Part shown: one piece after another, positions 1 to 5,219 of the stretch
Layout: each line of letters opens with the position of its first letter
Position numbering within the stretch: the first letter of the stretch is position 1
DNA from: Loigolactobacillus bifermentans DSM 20003
GTDB taxonomy: Bacteria > Bacillota > Bacilli > Lactobacillales > Lactobacillaceae
DNA length: 34,072 bases
Reading direction: 5' to 3'
Assembly: GCF_001434575.1 (NCBI RefSeq)
Contig: NZ_AZDA01000025.1
Coordinates: 1 to 34,072, forward strand
Position numbers and translations under genes: made by a program
Notes under the pieces: generated by a model
What the model saw: only the letters and a program-made list of their open reading frames with translations
The model's database searches: none
What the model was told of the DNA's origin: nothing

Positions 1-20
1 ATTATACTAAATCAGAGTCT

Positions 21-1307
21 CTATTTAACTTGTACACTTTTTATTCTAGGCCCAAGGTGACCCCAGAAAGGTGTCCGACCATTCTTGTTCCGGAAGAATT
101 CGTGCATGCTGTATTGGAAAATGTAATAGCCGGCAAAGGTTGTCACAAAGTACAGCAAGTTGATCATGTGCTTCATGATCGTCCCGAACCAACCACTTAA
201 GTGGATGCTACCAAAGACGTTGGCCACACTGTAATGAGACCCAACTGAAACCACGAAACCAGAGTAGCTAGGTTTAAATGGCTTCGGTGTTGCACCTGTT
301 TCAGTCGCAACGATGTGTTCAGCAGCACAAGCCCCAGTTTGTTCAGCGGCTTCAACGATTTGTGGCGTGCCACGATCGCCTTGATCCTTGTTTAAGGAAA
401 GGTCGCCGATCACATAAGTGTTGGCATATTGTTCAGACTGCATGTATTCGTTGGTGACTAAACGACCAGCGCGGCCTTGTTCCATATCGAAATCAGCAGT
501 ATCTGTATTAGCTTTCAAACCGGCAGTCCAGATTACCGTGTTGGTTGGGACATGTGTGCCGTCTTTCAAGGTCATGTCGTCCGCACTAACGGCTGTGATT
601 GGCGCAGCTGTGCGCACGTCGATGCCATGCTTTTCCATAAACCGTTTCGCTAGATCAGCATCAGGCCGGTCTAACATGTTTAAAATCGTTGGCACTGCTT
701 CGTCCAAAATGATGTGGATCTCATTTGGATCGATGTGATTTTCTTTGGCTAAAATAGGCCGCCAGTCGATCATTTCACCGGCTGTTTCGACCCCAGTAAA
801 GCCACCACCAACGACAACGAAGGTGAGCATTGCTTTGCGCTTTTCTGGATCATGTTCTTTGGCTGCAGCAGCAACTGTATCTTGAATGTGATGCTTTAAA
901 CGAACCGCATCTTCGAAAGACCAAAGTGTAAAGCCATGTTCTTTAACGCCAGGAGTACCGAAATCGTTTGATTCAGCCCCCATGGCAAGTACCAAATAAT
1001 CGTAAGCATAGCTACCGTGCTTGGTTGTCACAACGTTTTTGTCATGATCAACACCTGTCACATCATCTGTTACGATTGAAACGTTACGCTTGTGCGCAAA
1101 TAAACGACCTAAATCATACTGAACCGCTTCTTCAGGAACACGATCGGTTGCAATTTCATGTAACTCGGTCATATAAGTCATGAAGGAATGGCGATCAATC
1201 AGTGTAATATGGACGTCGCGATTCTTCTTGAAACGCTTGGCCAACCGTCTTGTTGCGGCAACACCGGCAAAACCGGCGCCGACAACTACGATATTTTTCT
1301 CAGCCAT
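21..1307 (-). CDS. ndh: Type II NADH dehydrogenase (NADH:quinone oxidoreductase)
   Basis: Peripheral membrane flavoprotein that oxidises NADH and passes electrons to a quinone without pumping protons. The 428-residue protein has two Rossmann motifs: GAGFAG at residues 10-15 for FAD and GGGFTGVE at 167-174 for NADH. It also has the C-terminal FAD contact IGD at about 300-302. A hydrophobic segment at about 381-398 followed by a basic tail fits membrane attachment. I start at ATG 1307 (MAEKN) because AAGGGGTG lies just upstream; an in-frame extension to 1352 has no ribosome binding site. It is divergent from a MenA-type prenyltransferase, so enzyme and quinone supply are neighbours. The length is close to ordinary bacterial Ndh and shorter than the long Ndh2 of Listeria extracellular electron transfer. 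The family is certain from the motifs; the choice of quinone is inference. Confidence 0.95.
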   Translation of the reverse strand: MAEKNIVVVGAGFAGVAATRRLAKRFKKNRDVHITLIDRHSFMTYMTELHEIATDRVPEEAVQYDLGRLFAHKRNVSIVTDDVTGVDHDKNVVTTKHGSYAYDYLVLAMGAESNDFGTPGVKEHGFTLWSFEDAVRLKHHIQDTVAAAAKEHDPEKRKAMLTFVVVGGGFTGVETAGEMIDWRPILAKENHIDPNEIHIILDEAVPTILNMLDRPDADLAKRFMEKHGIDVRTAAPITAVSADDMTLKDGTHVPTNTVIWTAGLKANTDTADFDMEQGRAGRLVTNEYMQSEQYANTYVIGDLSLNKDQGDRGTPQIVEAAEQTGACAAEHIVATETGATPKPFKPSYSGFVVSVGSHYSVANVFGSIHLSGWFGTIMKHMINLLYFVTTFAGYYIFQYSMHEFFRNKNGRTPFWGHLGPRIKSVQVK

Positions 1308-1367
1308 AAAAACACCCCTTAATTGATAGATATAAATGCAAAATAAGTGCAAGATTTGAACGACTAA

Positions 1368-1396
1368 ATTATACAGAATATCCGCACTTTTGTCTA
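1368..1396 (-). promoter_or_regulatory. Predicted promoter of ndh
   Basis: On the minus strand TAGACA (1391-1396) and TATAAT (1368-1373) are separated by 17 bp, about 60 bp upstream of the ndh start. The -10 hexamer is perfect and the -35 matches 5 of 6. Confidence 0.75.
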
Positions 1397-1435
1397 TCTG
1401 ATTTTGTGTAAGTTTTTCCTTGAAAGTATCCCGTA

Positions 1436-1448
1436 TGAAACGGTTTCA
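1436..1448. promoter_or_regulatory. Perfect palindrome between ndh and menA (cre-like)
   Basis: TGAAACGGTTTCA is a 13-bp palindrome with central G, about 40 bp upstream of the ndh -35 element. It resembles a CcpA cre site but is one base shorter than the usual 14-bp core, so the assignment is tentative. Control of both divergent genes from here is possible. Confidence 0.35.
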
Positions 1449-1507
1449 GCTAAAAATGATGGCGCTTCATTACATAAACGTTGGTCTGGCGCAATTTTGA
1501 ATCGTGT

Positions 1508-1536
1508 TTGCTTAAATTTTGATTGCTTGTTAAGCT
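1508..1536 (+). promoter_or_regulatory. Possible promoter of menA
   Basis: TTGCTT (1508-1513), 17 bp, then TAAGCT (1531-1536), with TG one base before the -10 (extended -10). The hexamers are poor, so only moderate weight is given. Confidence 0.35.
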
Positions 1537-1576
1537 AATAACGAATTGATAAATAAAAAGGAGATGCTTTTGGGAG

Positions 1577-2554
1577 ATGAAGCAAACTGCTACCAAACCC
1601 ATGACATTTAAGCTGTTTCTAGAATTTATTCGCTTAAATGCCAAAACGGCCAGCGCTGTACCGTTTATTTTAGGCTTATTATATAGTATTGAATACTTTC
1701 ATCAGGTAAATTGGGGCAATAGTGTGATCTATTTTATTGCACAGATGTTAGTGGCCATGTTCGTGACAGGGTTTAATAACGTGCAAGACTATAAATTGGC
1801 GGTTGATCAGCATTATCGTGAGACTTATAACATTATTGGACGGGAGCATTTATCACCGCGCTTTGCGTTGAATCTGATGATCACGTTTATCACCATTGCT
1901 TGTGCATTAGGTGTCTGGTTGATTTTTCGAACAAATTTCATGCTTTTATTTATGGGCGGGGCTGGTATTTTTATTACGATTTTTTACACCTACGGGCCCA
2001 TTCCATTTTCGCGTTTTCCGTTAGGGGAGTTATTGTCTGGCTTAGCAGAAGGTTTCGGGGTATTTTTCTTAACCGTCTATATGAACTTACCAGCGGCTAA
2101 ATTGTTTGGGTTTACCTTTAATTGGCCAAACTTTCACATTAATGGTAATTTACAATGGATCTTGACGATTATTTTAGTGGCATTACCTTGTATTTTAGCA
2201 GTTGCCAATGTGATGTTTGCGGATAATATGTCGGATCTTGAACAAGATATTCGGAATAAACGTTATACATTACCTTACTACTTAGGAAAAAAGTGGTCAT
2301 TACGGCTTTACTTCGTCATCATGCTAAGCTGTTTTGTAACAGTGATCATCGGCGTGGTGTTAAAGCTGTTACCTTGGTCACAATTAATCGTCTTACTAAG
2401 TTTCCCGATTATTTGGCGCAATTTACAAACCTTTAAACAGGTTCAAGTCAAGGAAACGACTTTTGAAACAGCGATTCAAAATCACATGTTATTTAACGGT
2501 TTGCAAATGATCGGTTTGTTGTTAGGTATCTTTTGGCCCCAGATTTTTCATTAG
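1577..2554 (+). CDS. menA: UbiA-family prenyltransferase, MenA type
   Basis: Integral membrane enzyme expected to attach a polyprenyl chain to 1,4-dihydroxy-2-naphthoate, giving demethylmenaquinone. The 325-residue protein is strongly hydrophobic with about eight or nine membrane segments. The first Asp-rich motif is NNVQDYKLAVD at 67-77, with Asn in place of the usual first Asp, and the second is DNMSDLEQD at 216-224. Between them YTYGPIPFSRFPLGE resembles the MenA segment that ends in LGE. ATG 1577 follows AAGGAGAT by about 12 bases, a long spacing; ATG 1601 is the fallback. It is divergent from ndh, which supports a role in making the quinone that Ndh reduces. No other menaquinone synthesis gene is in view, so precursor (DHNA) uptake or genes elsewhere are needed. 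Other UbiA substrates cannot be excluded. Confidence 0.85.
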   Translation: MKQTATKPMTFKLFLEFIRLNAKTASAVPFILGLLYSIEYFHQVNWGNSVIYFIAQMLVAMFVTGFNNVQDYKLAVDQHYRETYNIIGREHLSPRFALNLMITFITIACALGVWLIFRTNFMLLFMGGAGIFITIFYTYGPIPFSRFPLGELLSGLAEGFGVFFLTVYMNLPAAKLFGFTFNWPNFHINGNLQWILTIILVALPCILAVANVMFADNMSDLEQDIRNKRYTLPYYLGKKWSLRLYFVIMLSCFVTVIIGVVLKLLPWSQLIVLLSFPIIWRNLQTFKQVQVKETTFETAIQNHMLFNGLQMIGLLLGIFWPQIFH

Positions 2555-2556
2555 CT

Positions 2557-2586
2557 TTGACAAGAGCCGTTCAATGATGCTAAACT
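2557..2586 (+). promoter_or_regulatory. Predicted promoter of rpmG-secE
   Basis: TTGACA at 2557-2562, an 18-bp spacer and TAAACT at 2581-2586, beginning three bases after the menA stop codon. It separates rpmG-secE transcription from menA; no terminator is seen between them. Confidence 0.6.
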
Positions 2587-2644
2587 CGATTAGTTACAGT
2601 GAGGATGACTCGCTGAAAAACTTGATTGAGAAAGTGGGCTGAGT

Positions 2645-2794
2645 ATGGCACAGGAAAAAATTACATTGGTCTGTTCAATTTGTCAGGCAAGAAATTATCA
2701 GGTGTCGGTGAATACCCAGCGGACAACGCGGTTTACCATTAAAAAGTATTGTCCACATTGTCAAAAACAAACGGTTCATCAAGAGACGAGGTAA
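2645..2794 (+). CDS. rpmG: 50S ribosomal protein L33 (zinc-ribbon form)
   Basis: A 49-residue basic protein starting MAQEKITLVC. Cysteines at 10, 13, 36 and 39 form two CxxC pairs, the zinc-binding (C+) version of L33. The position directly before secE and nusG is the usual one in Firmicutes. The stop codon is six bases before the secE start, so the two are probably co-transcribed. The ribosome binding site is weak (AAAGTGGG). Many lactobacilli carry several rpmG copies, some without zinc; whether others exist cannot be judged here. Confidence 0.92.
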   Translation: MAQEKITLVCSICQARNYQVSVNTQRTTRFTIKKYCPHCQKQTVHQETR

Positions 2795-2800
2795 ATCAAT

Positions 2801-2983
2801 ATGAAATTAATCCATTTTTTTGGTGATGTTGGCCGAGAAATGAAGGCAACAACTTGGCCAACGCGTCAGGAAACACGGCATGATACCAGTACAGTTGTTG
2901 GGATGACGGTATTATTTGCCATCTTTTTTGCCATTGTAGATTACGGTTTACAGTGGCTCTTGAATCTATTGGTTTTCAAATAG
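2801..2983 (+). CDS. secE: Preprotein translocase subunit SecE
   Basis: A 60-residue single-span membrane protein of the SecYEG channel, in the short Gram-positive form. An amphipathic N-terminus carries the conserved EMKATTWPTRQE (residues 13-24), followed by one membrane helix at about 32-56. It sits between rpmG and nusG as in most Firmicutes. It starts six bases after the rpmG stop. The end of the gene contains the -35 region of a promoter that faces nusG. Confidence 0.95.
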   Translation: MKLIHFFGDVGREMKATTWPTRQETRHDTSTVVGMTVLFAIFFAIVDYGLQWLLNLLVFK

Positions 2984-3001
2984 GGCGAATTTTGCTATAA
3001 T
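2973..3001 (+). promoter_or_regulatory. Predicted promoter at the end of secE facing nusG
   Basis: TTTTCA (2973-2978), 17 bp, TATAAT (2996-3001), with TG at 2993-2994 giving an extended -10. Transcription would begin near 3008, about ten bases before a terminator hairpin. Confidence 0.6.
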
Positions 3002-3017
3002 AGATTCACTTAAGAAG

Positions 3018-3042
3018 AACTTCGCGTGGCGGAGTTTTTTTA
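3018..3042 (+). terminator. Intrinsic terminator or attenuator between secE and nusG
   Basis: AACTTCGC (3018-3025), loop GTG, GCGGAGTT (3029-3036), then a run of T. It ends rpmG-secE transcripts and could also stop short transcripts from the promoter at 2973-3001 before nusG. Confidence 0.75.
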
Positions 3043-3094
3043 TTTTGTCATCAACTATGAGACAGTTAGAGACTTTAGGAGGTCGTTTACAACT

Positions 3095-3643
3095 ATGCCA
3101 GAAGAATCAGCGGCAAAACAATGGTATGTGTTACATACTTATTCAGGCTACGAAAACAAGGTTAAAAGTAATTTAGAGTCACGGGCCCAATCAATGGGAA
3201 TGGAAAATAACATTTTCCGTGTGGTTGTTCCAGAGCAAGAATCACATGAGATCAAAGATGGCAAAGATAAAGTGACCATGCAAAAGGAATTCCCAGGTTA
3301 TGTTTTGGTTGAAATGGTCATGACCGATCAAGCTTGGTTCGTGGTTCGGAATACACCTGGTGTCACTGGTTTCGTTGGCAGTCACGGCTCAGGCAGTAAG
3401 CCTGCCCCATTGTTGCCAGACGAAGTTGAGCGTATCTTGAAGCAATTAGGTATGAGTGCACGTCATGCAGACACCAGCTTTGAAGTTGGTGAAAATGTGA
3501 AGATCGTGGACGGTGCTTTTGCAAACTTAGCTGGTAAGATCACGGCTGTTGACGCTGAAAAGCTGAAATTAAAGGTTAATATCGATATGTTTGGTCGGGA
3601 AACCAGTACTGAATTGGATTACGATCAAGTGGATAAAATTTAA
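3095..3643 (+). CDS. nusG: Transcription termination/antitermination factor NusG
   Basis: Binds RNA polymerase and modulates pausing, termination and coupling to translation. The 182-residue protein has the NGN domain (WYVLHTYSGYENKVKSNL at its start, then EFPGYVLVEM and NTPGVTGFVG) and a C-terminal KOW domain beginning at about 128 (GENVKIVDGAFANLAGKI). I chose ATG 3095 because TTAGGAGG lies 12 bases upstream and it gives the usual length; an in-frame upstream ATG at 3026 would place 23 odd residues across the terminator hairpin. A strong terminator follows, so nusG is cut off from apbE. The preceding promoter and hairpin suggest its own regulation. Confidence 0.95.
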   Translation: MPEESAAKQWYVLHTYSGYENKVKSNLESRAQSMGMENNIFRVVVPEQESHEIKDGKDKVTMQKEFPGYVLVEMVMTDQAWFVVRNTPGVTGFVGSHGSGSKPAPLLPDEVERILKQLGMSARHADTSFEVGENVKIVDGAFANLAGKITAVDAEKLKLKVNIDMFGRETSTELDYDQVDKI

Positions 3644-3654
3644 GTTGATTTTTC

Positions 3655-3700
3655 AAAAGCAGTGTTTGACCTGAATAAGGTGCACTGCTTTTTGTTTTGT
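3655..3700 (+). terminator. Terminator of nusG
   Basis: AAAAGCAGTG (3655-3664) pairs with CACTGCTTTT (3683-3692) around an 18-base loop and is followed by a T-rich tract. Confidence 0.85.
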
Positions 3701-3795
3701 AATTGTGACTTGTTTAAAAAGAAGTTTGGTGTTAATTTTATATCAATAATAACGCTTCCGTAAGTGGGAAAGCTGGATGAGGGGAAGTTAGCCGC

Positions 3796-4713
3796 ATGGT
3801 ACAAGCAACCAGACAAGTACAAATGATGGGCACCATTATTACACTAGAAATCGAGGCAGACCAACCAGAACCAATTTTAGATGAACTTGTAAATCGGTTG
3901 AAGATCTACGAGCATCGTTTTAGTGCCAACGATAACAGTTCTGAATTAATGGCGATTTCAAAACGCGCTGGGATCGAGCCCGTTGTGGTCCACCCGGAAT
4001 TATTTGAATTAATTGAATTCGGCCTGCATTACAGTCTGGTTCCACAAAGCCGGCTCAATATTGCCATTGGGCCATTGGTTCAAACTTGGCGGATCGGGTT
4101 TAAAGATGCAAAGTTACCAGAACCAAAAGAAATCGTCACGGCTTTGGCTAAAACGAACCCGCAAAACATTATTTTAGATGGGTTTGCCCATTCAGTTTAT
4201 TTGAAAGAACCTGGAATGGCCATTGACCTAGGATCTTTAGCCAAGGGTTACATTGCGGATAAATTGGTGGCCTACCTCAAGGAAATCGGTGTCTCGTCTG
4301 CTATGGTGAATTTAGGGGGCAATGTGCTGACGATGGGGCCAATGCCCAAGCATGACGACCAGCTTTGGCGGATTGGGGTCCAAGATCCAGCCAAATCACG
4401 GGGCCATTATAAACAGATCTTAAAAGTACGTGATAAGTCAGTGGTAACGTCAGGCATCTATGAGCGTAGTTTAACGGTTCATGGTCGGAAGTACCATCAT
4501 ATTTTGGATGCCCGTACCGGTTACCCAGTTAGCACCGACTTGGCCAGTTTAACGGTGATTGCTGATCGGTCATTAGATTGTGAATTGTGGACAACACGGT
4601 TATTTGGCCAACCAGCCCAAATTGCCATTGAAATGATCAATCAGGCACCGGCAATCGAAGGTTTGGTGATCGACCGTTCCGGGAAGGTCAGTTTATCCGG
4701 TGGGCTTGCTTAA
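3796..4713 (+). CDS. apbE: FAD:protein FMN transferase (ApbE family)
   Basis: ApbE enzymes move FMN from FAD onto a Ser or Thr of target proteins in redox systems. The 305-residue protein has the signature DLGSLAKGYIAD at 144-155, VNLGGNV at 171-177 and HHILDARTGYP at 234-244. ATG 3796 follows GAGGGGAAG. No signal peptide or lipobox is visible, so it appears cytoplasmic, unlike the exported FmnB lipoprotein of Listeria. It stands alone between terminators, about 1.2 kb from menA and 2.5 kb from ndh. The shared theme is flavin/quinone electron transfer, but the flavinylated target is not in the window. Function is confident by family; the partner is unknown. Confidence 0.9.
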   Translation: MVQATRQVQMMGTIITLEIEADQPEPILDELVNRLKIYEHRFSANDNSSELMAISKRAGIEPVVVHPELFELIEFGLHYSLVPQSRLNIAIGPLVQTWRIGFKDAKLPEPKEIVTALAKTNPQNIILDGFAHSVYLKEPGMAIDLGSLAKGYIADKLVAYLKEIGVSSAMVNLGGNVLTMGPMPKHDDQLWRIGVQDPAKSRGHYKQILKVRDKSVVTSGIYERSLTVHGRKYHHILDARTGYPVSTDLASLTVIADRSLDCELWTTRLFGQPAQIAIEMINQAPAIEGLVIDRSGKVSLSGGLA

Positions 4714-4720
4714 ATCAATT

Positions 4721-4758
4721 AACGATGAGATGAATTTTTACCTCATCGTTATTTTTTT
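4721..4758 (+). terminator. Terminator of apbE
   Basis: AACGATGAG (4721-4729) pairs with CTCATCGTT (4742-4750), followed by ATTTTTTT. Confidence 0.88.
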
Positions 4759-4963
4759 GCCAAAAAATGGTGTGTTAGCGGCTGCGCCAGAAATTTTTTT
4801 GATTTGGACAAAGGACTGACAATAGTGTCTAAAAAACGCTTTTTTTAGTAGCTTGAAAAAAAGCGATTGACGCTAAATTGTAAACCGTTTTCTTAATTTA
4901 ACTGTGTTTGTGAAACGTCTACATGATCAAAAATGCACATGACGTAAAATCGGTAGCTTAAGG

Positions 4964-5083
4964 TTTAAATAAGTTTTAAATGATAATTACAACTAAAAAT
5001 TTCTGTTTAAATCAATTTTAAACGTTTAAATCACGGGTTAAATTCAAAAAAATTGTTAAAATTAGGTTAAAAGATGATATAAT
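4964..5083 (+). promoter_or_regulatory. Array of TTAAA direct repeats with extended -10 promoter
   Basis: TTAAA cores start at 4965, 4976, 5007, 5018, 5026, 5038, 5056 and 5067. Three neighbouring pairs are exactly 11 bp apart (4965/4976, 5007/5018, 5056/5067). The promoter has TGATATAAT at 5075-5083 but no recognisable -35. Direct repeats on one helical turn over a missing -35 is the layout of activator sites for OmpR/PhoP/WalR-type response regulators. The regulator is not in the window. AT-rich DNA raises the chance of coincidence. Confidence 0.5.
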
Positions 5084-5115
5084 AATTTTGCTAAACAATT
5101 AGCTAGTTGTTTTTG

Positions 5116-5152
5116 TCACAAGTTCTAAAGTAATTACTTGTGAAGTGATTAC
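5116..5152 (+). promoter_or_regulatory. Two mutually exclusive hairpins in the mRNA leader
   Basis: TCACAAGT (5116-5123) can pair with ACTTGTGA (5136-5143). Alternatively GTAATTACTT (5130-5139) can pair with AAGTGATTAC (5143-5152), with one G-U. Both use 5136-5139 and 5143, so only one can form. No T-run follows, so this is not a terminator. Confidence 0.4.
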
Positions 5153-5219
5153 AGGTTTATGGATCAGTGATTGTTTTTTGAGTACCAGATTCTAAAAAAA
5201 GATATGGGGGAAAAGAATC

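Larger units (their letters stand above)
4759..5219 (+). other. Long regulatory intergenic region before the surface-protein gene
   Basis: These 461 bases hold no ORF I would call. The left third is AT-rich without a clear signal. From 4964 a set of TTAAA repeats leads to an extended -10 promoter at 5075-5083. A transcribed leader of about 130 bases follows, with two overlapping hairpins. Confidence 0.6.

Noticed and set aside
1450-1644. Minus-strand open frame of 64 codons over the start of menA
   Set aside because: It is antisense to the menA start and ends in its regulatory region; no supporting signals.
4913-4925. TGAAACGTCTACA as a cre site
   Set aside because: It is not palindromic and misses a base of the consensus core; coincidence is likely.
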